DNA of 64,000 nucleotides from Pseudomonas sp. FP453 (GTDB lineage: Bacteria > Pseudomonadota > Gammaproteobacteria > Pseudomonadales > Pseudomonadaceae). The notes under the pieces were generated by a model. It searched no databases. It saw only the letters and a program-made list of their open reading frames with translations, and was not told where the DNA came from. The stretch covers positions 4,344,501-4,408,500 of the forward strand of contig NZ_CP117435.1 in NCBI RefSeq assembly GCF_030687495.1, given 5' to 3'. Shown in pieces: positions 43,688-52,822 of the stretch. Each line of letters starts with the position of its first letter. The stretch's first letter is position 1. Made by a program: the position numbers and the translations under genes.

Positions 43688-43703
43688 AGCAACAAGGGTG
43701 CCA
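43688..43703 (-). promoter_or_regulatory. Sigma-54 promoter of the fliE operon
   Basis: On the minus strand the site reads TGGCAC-N5-TTGCT, matching the -24/-12 consensus at every fixed position. It lies about 62 bp upstream of fliE and about 55 bp downstream of the fleR stop, consistent with FleQ-dependent transcription. Confidence 0.88.
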
Positions 43704-43757
43704 GCTCTGTATCGATTCGTAAGAAAAGGCGACAAACCTTGTCGGCCTTGGTACCAG

Positions 43758-45134
43758 TTAGGTGGCAAACAGATACGCTTCCACATCCATCCCCGCATCG
43801 CGCATCTGCGCCAGCTTGTAGCGCAGGGTGCGCGGGCTGATGCCCAGGCGTTCGGCGGCCTCTTTGCGGCGGCCGCGCTCGGCGCGCAGGGTGTCGATGA
43901 TCATCTGGAATTCGCGGCGGCGCAGGTCGTCGCCCAGGGCACCGGCAGATTCGGCTTCGACAGGCACCGGCGCGGGTGCCAGGCTCGGCAATGGCGCCGC
44001 GCCGCTGCCCATGGCCAGGCAGAAATCCTGGGGCTGGATCAGGCCGCCCTGTTGCAGGATCAGAGCGCGCTGGATCGCATTGTCCAATTCCCGCACGTTG
44101 CCGGGCCATGGATAGGCGATCAGGCACGCCTGGGCCTCGCCCGACAGACGTGCCTGGGCGTGCTTCATTTTTTTGACGTGGTTGTTCAGCAGGCGCTCGG
44201 CCAGCGGAATGATGTCCGCCTGGCGTTCACGCAGCGGGCGCCACGCCAGGGGGAACACCGACAGGCGGTAGAACAGATCCTCACGGAAACGCCCCGCCGC
44301 CACTTCGCCGGCGAGGTCGCGGTTGGTGGTGGCGACCACACGGATATCCAGCTGGATCGGCTTGCGTGCGCCGACCCGCTCCACTTCACGCTCCTGCAAC
44401 ACGCGCAGCAACTTGGCTTGCAGGCCCAGGGGCATTTCGGAAATCTCATCGAGCAGGATCGTGCCGCCGTCGGCTTGTTCGAACTTGCCCGCCTGGGCCG
44501 CAATGGCACCGGTGAACGAGCCCTTTTCATGGCCGAACAAGGTGGCTTCCAGCATGTTGTCGGGGATCGCCGCGCAGTTGATCGCGACAAACGGCTGGCT
44601 GGCGCGGCTGGATTGCTGGTGGATATAGCGCGCCAGCACCTCCTTGCCGGTGCCGGACTCGCCGGAGATCAATACCGTGGAGTCGCTGCGCGCCACGCGG
44701 GCGGCCAGTTCCAGCAATTGCGCACTGGCCGGCTCGAAGGCAATCGGCCCTTCGCCGTCGCTGGCCGGCAGTACGCCGAGGGCATGACGGGCCACCAGCT
44801 CGATCAGGGCTTTCGGTTCGAACGGCTTGACCAGGTAATCCGCCGCGCCTTGGCGCATGGCGTCGACCGCGCGCTCCACGGCGCCATGGGCGGTCATCAG
44901 CAGCACCGGCAATTGCGGCTGGCGGGCGCGCAGCAGGCCGAGCAACTGGTGGCCGTCCATGCCGGGCATGTTGACGTCGCTGACCACCAGGCTGAAGGGT
45001 TCCTGCTCGACCGCGTGCAAGGCTTCCTCGGCTGAACCGACCGCCCGATAGTCATGGCCCGCCAACAACAGCGTGTCAGCCAATGCCTCACGCAGGGCGC
45101 GATCGTCTTCTACCAATAAAACCTTGATTGCCAT
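43758..45134 (-). CDS. fleR: Sigma-54-dependent response regulator FleR
   Basis: The 458-residue protein has a receiver domain with Asp53 (VVSDVNMPGMDG), an AAA+ domain with Walker A GESGTGKE and the sigma-54-contact motif GAFTGA, and a C-terminal Fis-type helix-turn-helix (RRKEAAERLGISPRTLRYKL). In Pseudomonas it activates class III basal body and hook genes after phosphorylation by FleS, whose gene is 6 bp upstream. Confidence 0.95.
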   Translation of the reverse strand: MAIKVLLVEDDRALREALADTLLLAGHDYRAVGSAEEALHAVEQEPFSLVVSDVNMPGMDGHQLLGLLRARQPQLPVLLMTAHGAVERAVDAMRQGAADYLVKPFEPKALIELVARHALGVLPASDGEGPIAFEPASAQLLELAARVARSDSTVLISGESGTGKEVLARYIHQQSSRASQPFVAINCAAIPDNMLEATLFGHEKGSFTGAIAAQAGKFEQADGGTILLDEISEMPLGLQAKLLRVLQEREVERVGARKPIQLDIRVVATTNRDLAGEVAAGRFREDLFYRLSVFPLAWRPLRERQADIIPLAERLLNNHVKKMKHAQARLSGEAQACLIAYPWPGNVRELDNAIQRALILQQGGLIQPQDFCLAMGSGAAPLPSLAPAPVPVEAESAGALGDDLRRREFQMIIDTLRAERGRRKEAAERLGISPRTLRYKLAQMRDAGMDVEAYLFAT

Positions 45135-45140
45135 GTTCGC

Positions 45141-46334
45141 TTACTCCGCGCTTGCCGCGCCTGAAAACAGCGGCAAGGTCATCAATGCACAGGTGCCACG
45201 CCCCAATCGGGAACGCAGCTGCAATTCTCCCTGATGGGCGCGTGCCACGGCCTTGACCACGGTCAGGCCCAGGCCCGTTCCGTTGGTCTTGGTGGTGAAA
45301 AAGGGTTCGCCGAGGCGCTGCAGCACCTGCGGGTCGATGCCGCTGCCGCTGTCACTGATGCACAGGCGCAGGGTTTGCGCGCGGCTGTACAGGTGAATCT
45401 TCAGGCGCGCGCCGGGGGTGCTGGCCTGGGTGGCGTTTTCGATCAGGTTGAGCAAGGCGCCGACCAACGTGTCGCGGTTGCATAGCAACTCGCCGAGGTG
45501 GCTGTCGCATTGCCAACGCACTTCGGCCTCCTGGATATGGGTGGACGCGGCGGCTTGCAGGGCGCGCATCAGGTCGGCCGGGGTGACGCGGTCGGTCAGC
45601 GGCAATTCGCCGCGGGCGAACACCAGCATGTCGCGCACCTGGTGCTCCAATTCGTGCAGACGCTCCTTGAGCCTGCCAGCAAAACGTTGCTGGGTTTCTG
45701 GCGGCAGTTGCTCATCAGTCAAATGACTGGCGTAGATCAGCGCGGCCGACAGCGGCGTGCGGATCTGATGCGCCAAAGAAGCGACCATCCTGCCCAACGA
45801 CGACAAACGCTCATGGCGCGCCAGTTGGTCTTGCAGGTGACGGGTTTCGGTGAGGTCGTTGAGCAGCACCAACTGGCCGGGCTCAGCGTCGAGGGAGCGC
45901 GTGGCGATGGACAGGCGGCGACCGTCCTTCAGGGAGATTTCATGGCCGTCGTCTTCACGGGGCGCGAAGCAGCGGGTGATCACGTGGCGCCACAGCTCGC
46001 CTTCCAGCGGCAGGCCGAGCATGTCGCCGGCGGCCGGGTTGGCTTCGCGCACGCGGCCGTCTTCGTCGATGACGATCACGCCACCGGGCAACAGCGACAA
46101 CAGGTTTTGCAGACGGTTGGCCAGGCGCTCTTTCTCGGCCAGCTCTTCCATGCGCTGCGCACTGACCACCGCCAGCTCGCCTTTAAGCTCGGAAACCCGG
46201 GCTTCCAGCAGGCTGTAGGAGTCTGTCAGTTGGCTGGACATCTGGTTGAACAGCGAAAAGGCCTGTTCCAGGCCATTGCGGCTGAGCTGTTCGGCATCGG
46301 GAGCCGAAGATAGTTGGGCGGCGTGGGGCATCAT
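45141..46334 (-). CDS. fleS: Flagellar sensor kinase FleS
   Basis: The 397-residue kinase has no membrane helices, so it is cytoplasmic. It carries a coiled-coil segment (about 45-80), a PAS domain (about 80-165), the H-box SLAHQIRTPLSAAL with His189 and an HATPase domain (ENATQA, DSGSGID, TKTNGTGLGLTVVK). Two adjacent ATGs make the start uncertain by one codon. It forms an operon with fleR driven by the sigma-54-type site at 46385-46400. Confidence 0.95.
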   Translation of the reverse strand: MMPHAAQLSSAPDAEQLSRNGLEQAFSLFNQMSSQLTDSYSLLEARVSELKGELAVVSAQRMEELAEKERLANRLQNLLSLLPGGVIVIDEDGRVREANPAAGDMLGLPLEGELWRHVITRCFAPREDDGHEISLKDGRRLSIATRSLDAEPGQLVLLNDLTETRHLQDQLARHERLSSLGRMVASLAHQIRTPLSAALIYASHLTDEQLPPETQQRFAGRLKERLHELEHQVRDMLVFARGELPLTDRVTPADLMRALQAAASTHIQEAEVRWQCDSHLGELLCNRDTLVGALLNLIENATQASTPGARLKIHLYSRAQTLRLCISDSGSGIDPQVLQRLGEPFFTTKTNGTGLGLTVVKAVARAHQGELQLRSRLGRGTCALMTLPLFSGAASAE

Positions 46335-46384
46335 GCTCTCTCGCTTGGCTGACCGTCAGTTAAACGGAACGTTGCGAGGGTTGT

Positions 46385-46400
46385 AGCAATACCCGTGCCT
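46385..46400 (-). promoter_or_regulatory. Sigma-54 promoter of fleSR
   Basis: The minus strand reads AGGCAC-N5-TTGCT, keeping the essential GG and GC dinucleotides at the right distance. It is about 51 bp upstream of fleS and directly downstream of the fleQ terminator. In P. aeruginosa fleSR is a FleQ/RpoN target. Confidence 0.78.
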
Positions 46401-46401
46401 A

Positions 46402-46434
46402 AAAAAAAACCGCTGACTAATCAGCGGTTTGTGA
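46402..46434 (-). terminator. Rho-independent terminator after fleQ
   Basis: On the minus strand an AACCGCTGA / TCAGCGGTT stem with a short loop is followed by a run of at least eight T residues. It lies just beyond the fleQ stop and separates fleQ from fleSR. Confidence 0.9.
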
Positions 46435-46442
46435 TTTAGGCG

Positions 46443-47915
46443 TCAATCATCCGCCTGTTCATCGCCATCTCGACGGCTCATGCCGTACTTGCGCATCTTC
46501 TCCACCAGGGTGGTGCGGCGGATACGCAAGCGCTCGGCGGCGCGGGCGACGATGCCGTTGGCGTCGTCCAGGGCCTGTTGGATCAGGCCTTGTTCCAGGT
46601 TGCCGAGGTAGTCTTTGAGGTCCAGGCCTTCCGGCGGCAGCATGGCGGTAGACGCGAAGTCCGGCGTGTGGCCGTTGATCGCTACCCGCTCTTCCATGTC
46701 GCTGCGGATGTCATTGAGCTGCTCGTCTTCGTCATCGACGTAGCGGAATTTCTTCGGCAGCTCGACCACGCCGATCACACCGTAGGGGTGCATGATCGCC
46801 ATGCGCTCCACCAGGTTGGCCAGCTCGCGCACGTTGCCTGGCCAGCCGTGACGGCACAGGGACATGATCGCAGCGGAATTGAAACGGATCGAGCCGCGCT
46901 TCTCGTGCTCCATGCGCGAGATCAGTTCGTTCATCAGCAGCGGGATGTCCTCCACGCGCTCGCGCAGCGGGGCCATCTCGATCGGGAAAACGTTGAGGCG
47001 GTAGTACAGGTCTTCGCGGAAGCTGCCCACCTCGATCATGCTTTCGAGGTTCTTGTGGGTGGCCGCGATGATGCGCACATCGACGCTCTGGGTCTTGTTG
47101 CTGCCCACACGCTCGAAGGTACGCTCCTGCAACACGCGCAGCAGCTTGACCTGCATCGGCAGGGGCATATCGCCGATTTCGTCAAGGAACAGGGTGCCGC
47201 CGTTGGCCAGCTCGAAACGCCCGGCACGGCTGGTGATCGCCCCGGTAAAGGCGCCCTTCTCGTGGCCGAACAGTTCGCTTTCCAGCAGCTCTGCCGGGAT
47301 CGCCCCGCAGTTGACCGGCACAAAAGGCCCGTCGCGGCGCTTGGAGTGATAGTGCAGGTTGCGCGCGACCACTTCCTTGCCGGTGCCCGACTCGCCGAGG
47401 ATCAGCACGCTGGCGTCGGTGTCGGCCACTTGCTGCATCATCTGGCGCACGTGCTGGATCGCACGGCTGGTGCCGACGAGGCTACGGAACAGGTTGGGTT
47501 CGCGGTGGCGGCCGCGCTCGCGGGCCTGGTCGTACATCTCGCGATAGACCTGGGCGCGGTGCAGGGAATCAAGCAATTTGCTGTAGCTGGGCGGCATTTC
47601 CAGGGTGGACAGCACGCGGCGGCGCTGGTCTTCGGGCAGCTCGACGGAAGAAATATCGCCCATCAGCAACACGGGAAGGAACTCATCCCACGTAGACAGT
47701 GTCTTTAACAAGCCCAAAACAGCGCCAGGAGCGTTTACCGTCCCGATCAGCACACAAATGACTTCACGGCTCGATGACAATGAGCTGACCGCCTGCTGCC
47801 AGTCATGGCTGCCGCAGGGCAGATTTTCTTCGCCAAGAAAATTCAAAATCACCGCTAAATCGCGGCGGCGGACGCTATCGTCATCAATCAGCAGAATTTT
47901 GGTTTCACGCCACAT
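46443..47915 (-). CDS. fleQ: Flagellar master regulator FleQ
   Basis: The 490-residue enhancer-binding protein has a degenerate receiver ([11 protein letters not shown] where the phospho-acceptor Asp should be), an AAA+ domain with GESGTGKE and GAFTGA, and a C-terminal helix-turn-helix ([22 protein letters not shown]). FleQ binds c-di-GMP, is antagonised by FleN, and turns on the sigma-54 flagellar promoters while controlling exopolysaccharide genes. A FleQ-box-like palindrome lies about 130 bp upstream. Confidence 0.96.
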   Translation of the reverse strand: MWRETKILLIDDDSVRRRDLAVILNFLGEENLPCGSHDWQQAVSSLSSSREVICVLIGTVNAPGAVLGLLKTLSTWDEFLPVLLMGDISSVELPEDQRRRVLSTLEMPPSYSKLLDSLHRAQVYREMYDQARERGRHREPNLFRSLVGTSRAIQHVRQMMQQVADTDASVLILGESGTGKEVVARNLHYHSKRRDGPFVPVNCGAIPAELLESELFGHEKGAFTGAITSRAGRFELANGGTLFLDEIGDMPLPMQVKLLRVLQERTFERVGSNKTQSVDVRIIAATHKNLESMIEVGSFREDLYYRLNVFPIEMAPLRERVEDIPLLMNELISRMEHEKRGSIRFNSAAIMSLCRHGWPGNVRELANLVERMAIMHPYGVIGVVELPKKFRYVDDEDEQLNDIRSDMEERVAINGHTPDFASTAMLPPEGLDLKDYLGNLEQGLIQQALDDANGIVARAAERLRIRRTTLVEKMRKYGMSRRDGDEQADD

Positions 47916-48047
47916 GCAATAGCAACTTCCCTAGTTAACTCAAGTGCCCTGAAGTCTGGGCAATCTAGATGGCTGTAAGCATTTTCTGCTTTACACCCCT
48001 CTGAAATCTGAAAACAGCACTAGTTAAGTCAAAAAATCACGCGCAGT

Positions 48048-48061
48048 CAAATTTATGACGC
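48048..48061. promoter_or_regulatory. FleQ-box-like palindrome upstream of fleQ
   Basis: GTCAAATTTATGAC is a near-palindrome with the GTCA-N6-TGAC half-sites of the FleQ consensus (GTCANTAAATTGAC). It lies in the 169-bp gap between fliT and fleQ and could serve fleQ autoregulation. It could also be coincidental. Confidence 0.45.
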
Positions 48062-48084
48062 GCATTCGGTTTAACTGAGCCCGT

Positions 48085-48382
48085 TCAGCCGAACAGATGG
48101 TAAACCTTTGACGCATTTTTAGCTTGGTTGATCTGCGACATCTCTTCAAAAATCGCCTGTCTTTCGCCAGTGGTCACTTCCAGCAACTGCTGATACACCG
48201 CCAGCAGACTCTCCAGCTTCTCGCGCACGCGCATCCTCGTCCACCGGCGCCTCGCTGAGCACCTCATCGATCACCGCACGGCAGCCCATATCCAGCTCAC
48301 CGACAGCATCCCAATTGCGCTCGGCCAACGCGCTTATCAGGGCGTCGCGGGCTTCATCGATGCGTTGCAGTGCTTGGCTCAT
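48085..48382 (-). pseudogene. fliT: fliT, flagellar export chaperone, frameshifted
   Basis: Translation from the ATG at 48382 (MSQALQRIDEARDALISAL, GAGGT upstream) gives a FliT-like N-terminus up to about SEAPVDEDA. The frame then drifts into an unrelated Arg/Gly-rich tail ending at 48146. The natural C-terminal half (VREKLESLLAVYQQLLEVTTGERQ, ending ASKVYHLFG at 48085) is intact in the next frame. One extra base in GCGCGTGCGCG near 48222-48234 restores the expected joint, giving about 98 residues. FliT is the FliD chaperone and a minor regulator. Either a real mutation or a sequencing/assembly error is possible. Confidence 0.8.
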
Positions 48383-48407
48383 GATGTGTACCTCAAGGCG
48401 CTTGGCC

Positions 48408-48797
48408 TTATTGTGGAGCGATGGCATCCCAGCCGGACTTGACGGTAATCAGCAACCGCGCGACTTCGTCGATCATGTCGGCATCGTTCACCTGGTTGGC
48501 TTCAACCAGACGGTTGCTCATGTAGTCATACAGCGCATCCAGCTGCTGTACCGAGGCCGGATCTTCCGCTTTTTCCGGTTCGAGGCCATCACGCAGGCCA
48601 GAGATGATTTCAATCGCCTTGCCCAGCATCAGACCTTTCTGAGCGATATCGCCACGGCTCAATGCCCCCTTGGCCTGCGCCATGCGATCAAGGCCGCCTT
48701 CCATCAGCATCTGCACCAGGCGGTGCGGGCTGGCTTCGGAGACTTGGGCGTGGGAATTGACCTTCTGGTACTGGCGAAGGGCTCTCATCGGGTTCAT
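48408..48797 (-). CDS. fliS: Flagellin export chaperone FliS
   Basis: The 129-residue helical protein has the FliS pattern: YQKVNSHAQVSEASPHRLVQMLMEGGLDRMAQAKGAL at the start and LDALYDYMSNRLVEANQVND in the second half. It binds the flagellin C-terminus until export. It is between fliD and fliT. Confidence 0.95.
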   Translation of the reverse strand: MNPMRALRQYQKVNSHAQVSEASPHRLVQMLMEGGLDRMAQAKGALSRGDIAQKGLMLGKAIEIISGLRDGLEPEKAEDPASVQQLDALYDYMSNRLVEANQVNDADMIDEVARLLITVKSGWDAIAPQ

Positions 48798-48936
48798 GTT
48801 GCTACCTCGTTACTGGCCATGTCGAATAGGGTTGCTTAACCAGTTTTTCGACCACGTCACAAAATTCTTTAATCCAGGCGTCATACGCCAGACCACCGGT
48901 AAAGCCTGCTGCGGGGCGCCGAAGCGCCCCCACGAA

Positions 48937-50307
48937 TCAGGACGACGACTTCGCGTTGTTCAGCGAGTTGAGGGTGGTCATGATGCTGGAGCTGCTGGCG
49001 TTGATCTGCGCGATCATCGTATCCATCGCGGTGTACTTGGCGCTCAGGGACTTCTTCAAGGCCTCCATGCGCACGTCCAGGTCGGAGGATTCGGTGGTCA
49101 GCGAGGTCAACTTGTTGTTGAGGTCGGTGGCGCGCGTCGCCAGGGTGCCGGTGGTGCCGACGTAGCTGGCGGTGGCTTTGTTCATGCGGGTGATCAAGCC
49201 CGTGTCGCCAGTGAAGAACTTGGCCACATCGCCAGCGCCCTTGACCACTGCCTTGTCCCACGCCTTGTCGTCCAGGGTCAACAGGCCGGTTTTCTGGTCC
49301 GTGGTAATCCCCATCTGTGCCAGGCTGGTCATGCTGCCCGCACCGGAGCCGCTGGTCAGTTCGGTACGCATGCTGTTCACCAGCTGACGCATCGACGCAT
49401 CACCCGTCAAGGCGCCCGCAACGGTCGTCGACGCATCGCCTGTGGCGGTCACCTTGGTCTGGGTGTTGATCGCCGTAGTCAACGCGTTGTACGCGGTAAC
49501 GAAGGACTGCACCGAGGTCTTCAGGGTGTCGGTATTGGTGGCCACGGTGATGGTGGTGGTCGGCTTGGTCAAGTCAACGGCCAGCAAGTCGAGGGTCACA
49601 CCACTGATGGCGGAATCGATCTTGTTGGTGGCGGACGACATCGCGACGCCGTCGATGCTGTACTTGGCGTTGGCCGGGGGCTTGCCTTGGTCGTAACCGA
49701 CGGCAAGCTCCGAGTCACCGCTGAGGGTGATATCGGTGCCATCGCCGGTCTTGGTCGACGTCAGGACCAGACGTGCGCCGTTGGAGTCGCTCAGCACGTT
49801 GGCACTGATACCCTGGGCCGAGAGCTGGGTGTTGATGGCTTCACGCACTTCCTTGAGGGTCGCGCCGCCGGCAATCACCACGTCGTAGCTTTTGTCGCCC
49901 TGGTTAATGGTCAACGTCTGCGCTTCGTCAGTGCTGTTGGCCTTGCCCGTGGCACCGTCCGTATTCACCTTGCTGGTGACTTTGGCGGCGGTGGCCAGGC
50001 TATCGACCTTTACCTCGTACTTGCCGCTGGAAGCACCGTCACCCAAGGTGACCTTGATGTTCTTCTCTTCGGAGGAACTGGCAGAAAGCCCGTTGAACGC
50101 AGAGACGTTGTTCAACTTGGTGATTGCCGCCTGATAGGCTTCCAACGCGGTTTTGATCGAGCCGACAGCCGACAACTTGATAGTCGCGTCTTTTTGCTGA
50201 CTGGTGATCTGGGCCAGCTTGGGTGCCTTTTCAGCCCCAACCAGTGCCTCGACGATCGCTTGCGTGTTGTAGCCCGAACCTGGGCCGGAAATCGTTGAAC
50301 TAGCCAT
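48937..50307 (-). CDS. fliD: Flagellar filament cap protein FliD
   Basis: The ATG at 50307 (MASSTISGPGSGYN) has AAGGAG upstream; the longer frame is rejected. The 456-residue cap protein has terminal coiled-coil segments (ALEAYQAAITKLNNVSAF; SDLDVRMEALKKSLSAKY) and central domains with flagellin-hook-IN-like repeats (TLKEVREAINTQLSAQGISA). It guides flagellin insertion at the filament tip and can act as an adhesin. Confidence 0.95.
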   Translation of the reverse strand: MASSTISGPGSGYNTQAIVEALVGAEKAPKLAQITSQQKDATIKLSAVGSIKTALEAYQAAITKLNNVSAFNGLSASSSEEKNIKVTLGDGASSGKYEVKVDSLATAAKVTSKVNTDGATGKANSTDEAQTLTINQGDKSYDVVIAGGATLKEVREAINTQLSAQGISANVLSDSNGARLVLTSTKTGDGTDITLSGDSELAVGYDQGKPPANAKYSIDGVAMSSATNKIDSAISGVTLDLLAVDLTKPTTTITVATNTDTLKTSVQSFVTAYNALTTAINTQTKVTATGDASTTVAGALTGDASMRQLVNSMRTELTSGSGAGSMTSLAQMGITTDQKTGLLTLDDKAWDKAVVKGAGDVAKFFTGDTGLITRMNKATASYVGTTGTLATRATDLNNKLTSLTTESSDLDVRMEALKKSLSAKYTAMDTMIAQINASSSSIMTTLNSLNNAKSSS

Positions 50308-50390
50308 CTGCTTATTCTCCTTGTCCTGAAGCGGCCGTTTTTTGGCGCTCAAGCGCCGATGCCGCAATCAGAAACATGTTTCGTGCCAAC

Positions 50391-50741
50391 TCAAGCCTTG
50401 CTATCAAACAGCAGGCTGCTGGCATCGCTCAAATTCTGCGCCAATTTCAGCGCGGTCTCCGATGGAAGCTGTCGAATCACTTCACCACTGTCGGTGGCGA
50501 TCACCTTGACGACCACTATGCCAGTGGAGTCATCGATGGAAAAATCCAGGTTGCGCTGTGAAGCCTGCACAAACTCACGCATATCGGTGACGGCTTTTTC
50601 CAGCGCAACGCGCTGCGGCTCTTCGCTCGCCGGCACTTTCGCTTCACTGTTGGCCGCAGGCTGGGCCTGGGCGACAGGTGCAGTGCTGGGCTGGGCTACG
50701 GCAGCCGGGTACGGCGTGTTCAGCTTGATGCTCATGTCCAT
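50391..50741 (-). CDS. flaG: FlaG-family flagellar protein
   Basis: The start at 50741 has GGAGGT 6 nt upstream. The 116-residue protein has a variable Pro/Ala-rich N-terminus and the conserved C-terminal FlaG domain (NLDFSIDDSTGIVVVKVIA, then SGEVIRQLPSETALKLAQNL). FlaG influences filament length in Pseudomonas. It lies between fliC and fliD. Confidence 0.93.
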   Translation of the reverse strand: MDMSIKLNTPYPAAVAQPSTAPVAQAQPAANSEAKVPASEEPQRVALEKAVTDMREFVQASQRNLDFSIDDSTGIVVVKVIATDSGEVIRQLPSETALKLAQNLSDASSLLFDSKA

Positions 50742-50763
50742 GTCATCACCTCCAAACTGAAAA

Positions 50764-50798
50764 AACGGAAGGGCACGTTATTCACGCACCCTCCCGTT
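50764..50798 (-). terminator. Probable terminator after fliC
   Basis: On the minus strand an imperfect stem (AACGGGAGGGTGCGT pairing with ACGTGCCCTTCCGTT, with three imperfect positions) is followed by TTTTTT. It lies just after the fliC stop and before flaG, and would let fliC be made in excess of flaG and fliD. Confidence 0.7.
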
Positions 50799-50816
50799 AT
50801 TTAACCGCTACCGCTA

Positions 50817-52556
50817 TTACTGAAGCAGCTTCAGAACAGAGGATGGCAGTTGGTTGGCCTGGGACAGGATCGCAGTGGAAGCCTGTTGCAGGGTTTGTTG
50901 CTTGGTCAGTTCAGCAGCTTCGGAAGCGAAGTCAGCGTCTTCTACGCGACCTTTGGCAGCGGAGGAGTTCTGCGAAATGCTCTGCAGGTTGGCCACGGTG
51001 CTGGCGAAACGGTTTTGTACGGCACCCAGCTGCGAACGCTGGCTGTCGATCTGCTGCATGGCGTCGTCCAGAGCCTGGATAGCCTGCTGCGAAGAAGCGG
51101 CGGACAGGATGTTCAGGTCGGAAACGCTGGTTTCCATGGTCACGGCGGTTTTGGTGCCGTTGGCAGCAACAGTGGTCAGGCCCAGGGCTTTCAGACCGGT
51201 ACCGGCGCTGCCGTCTTTGATGGTGATGTCTTTGTCTGCGAACAGGCTCAGAGTACCGTCAGTGTTTTTGCTGGCCTGTACACCGGTGCTAGCGCTGTTG
51301 ATCGAAGCTACAACTGCGTCAGCGGTGTCGCCTTTCTTGAACTTGACTTCTACGCCGTTGACGGAGATGGAAGTATCGTCGGTCAGTTTGGCCTGAGTGG
51401 TACCGGCAGACAGACCCAGTTGCGACAGTGAACCGCTGTTAGTGTTAGCCAGCTTGATGTCTGCACCGTTGCCCGAGGTCAGCTTGAGACGACCTTCGGT
51501 GAAGGTAGCGGAAGCACCCGCTGCAGCGCCGCCAGCAGCATTGGTGAGCTTGGTGAGAACGGTCGACATGGCGTCGCCTTTCGCCCAAGTTACTGCAGCA
51601 CCGTTTACAGTGATCGCACCGTCAGAGGTCAGGTTGCTGGTAGTGGCAATGGCAGGGTTAGCAGTCAGCTTCAGGTTAGCCAAGCCATCAGTTTTGGCAG
51701 CGACTGGGGGTGGGCCAGCAGAAGCAGTTACAACATCGCCAGCTGCGAGGTTGATAGCCTTGGTGGAGCTCAGTGTCAGGACGCCAGTAGCATCGGTGCT
51801 TGCAGTAACACCGGTGGTAGCTGTCTCTTTGTTGATAGCAGCAGCTGCGGCAACACCCAAGTCACTAGCTGCGACAGCACCGAAAGTGATTGTTGTACCG
51901 TTGATTTTGATATTGTCGCTCGCCACAGTAGCGCCGACAGCAGCGGAACCCGAGACAGTGGCTTTATCAGTGAGTACCGAGCCAGTAGTGGTAGCAGCGA
52001 GACCGCTCAATGCGGTGCTGTTAACGGTGGCTTCGCTGAAGTTGCCTTTCAGCGCGGTGGAGCTGATGTCGGTCATGCCGAACGAGATAGTCTCGTTGGC
52101 GTTGGCGCCGATTTGGAAAGCTACGTTCTGGAACGAGCCGTCCAGCAGATTACGACCACCGAAGGTAGTGGTGCTGGCGATACGGTTCAGCTCGCCCACT
52201 TTAGCGGTGAATTCTTGCTGCAGGGAAACACGGTCAGCGTCGCTTTTATCACCGTTCGCCGCTTGCAGGGCGAGTTCACGCAGACGCTGCAGGGTGTTGG
52301 TGGATTCTTGCATCGCGCCTTCAGCAGTCTGGGCAATCGACACGCCGTTGTTGGCGTTGGCGATGGCAACGTTCAGGCCTTTGACCTGGTTGTTCAGACG
52401 GTTGGCGATCTGCATGCCGGCAGCGTCGTCTTTGGCGCTGTTGATTTTCAGGCCGGAGGACAGACGGTTCATCGACTGGCTCAGAGCGTCGGAAGCCTTA
52501 TTCAGGTTCTTCTGGACCCCCAGAGACGTGATGTTGGTGTTAACTGATAATGCCAT
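50817..52556 (-). CDS. fliC: Flagellin FliC (579 aa, enlarged variable centre)
   Basis: The conserved N-terminal D0/D1 part ([39 protein letters not shown]) and C-terminal part ([19 protein letters not shown]...[12 protein letters not shown]) flank a central region of about 300 residues. The centre contains at least three units of the flagellin-IN type ([39 protein letters not shown]). Base composition in the centre drops to about 55-57 percent GC in sampled lines, lower than most of the window. A FliA promoter lies upstream and a terminator follows. No glycosyltransferase genes are adjacent. Confidence 0.97.
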   Translation of the reverse strand: MALSVNTNITSLGVQKNLNKASDALSQSMNRLSSGLKINSAKDDAAGMQIANRLNNQVKGLNVAIANANNGVSIAQTAEGAMQESTNTLQRLRELALQAANGDKSDADRVSLQQEFTAKVGELNRIASTTTFGGRNLLDGSFQNVAFQIGANANETISFGMTDISSTALKGNFSEATVNSTALSGLAATTTGSVLTDKATVSGSAAVGATVASDNIKINGTTITFGAVAASDLGVAAAAAINKETATTGVTASTDATGVLTLSSTKAINLAAGDVVTASAGPPPVAAKTDGLANLKLTANPAIATTSNLTSDGAITVNGAAVTWAKGDAMSTVLTKLTNAAGGAAAGASATFTEGRLKLTSGNGADIKLANTNSGSLSQLGLSAGTTQAKLTDDTSISVNGVEVKFKKGDTADAVVASINSASTGVQASKNTDGTLSLFADKDITIKDGSAGTGLKALGLTTVAANGTKTAVTMETSVSDLNILSAASSQQAIQALDDAMQQIDSQRSQLGAVQNRFASTVANLQSISQNSSAAKGRVEDADFASEAAELTKQQTLQQASTAILSQANQLPSSVLKLLQ

Positions 52557-52637
52557 GACGAAATCCTCGTTGGATGGGATGCTGCGGCTTCCGGCCCTGG
52601 CAACCGCCGGGTGTGGCCTAGAGAACCTTCGTAATAG

Positions 52638-52664
52638 TTATCGTCGTGTGTGCCGGTTGCTTGA
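52638..52664 (-). promoter_or_regulatory. FliA (sigma-28) promoter of fliC
   Basis: On the minus strand TCAAG is followed after 14 bp by GACGATAA, close to the Pseudomonas FliA consensus (TCAAG-N14-GCCGATAA). It lies about 80 bp upstream of the fliC start. Confidence 0.85.
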
Positions 52665-52768
52665 GTCTTTTTTTTGATTTTTTTGCTGGCTTGGTGCCAC
52701 CCCTTGCAATTCAAGGGCTTACACAGGCGCAAAACCCAGTATTCATTGGCTTTTCTGGCGCCAAATAA

Positions 52769-52806
52769 AAAACGCCGATGATCGAGCGATCATCGGCGTT
52801 TTTTGT
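52769..52806. terminator. Bidirectional rho-independent terminator
   Basis: The palindrome AACGCCGATGATCG / CGATCATCGGCGTT has a very short loop and is flanked by A-runs on the left and T-runs on the right, so it would work on both strands. It separates the KAS III-like gene from the fliC promoter region. Confidence 0.92.
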
Positions 52807-52822
52807 ATTGCCGGTTAAAGCG

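Noticed and set aside
52692..52712. TGGCAC upstream of fliC that might be a sigma-54 -24 box
   Set aside because: The matching -12 position reads CAGCA instead of TTGCA, while a good FliA promoter lies closer to the gene.
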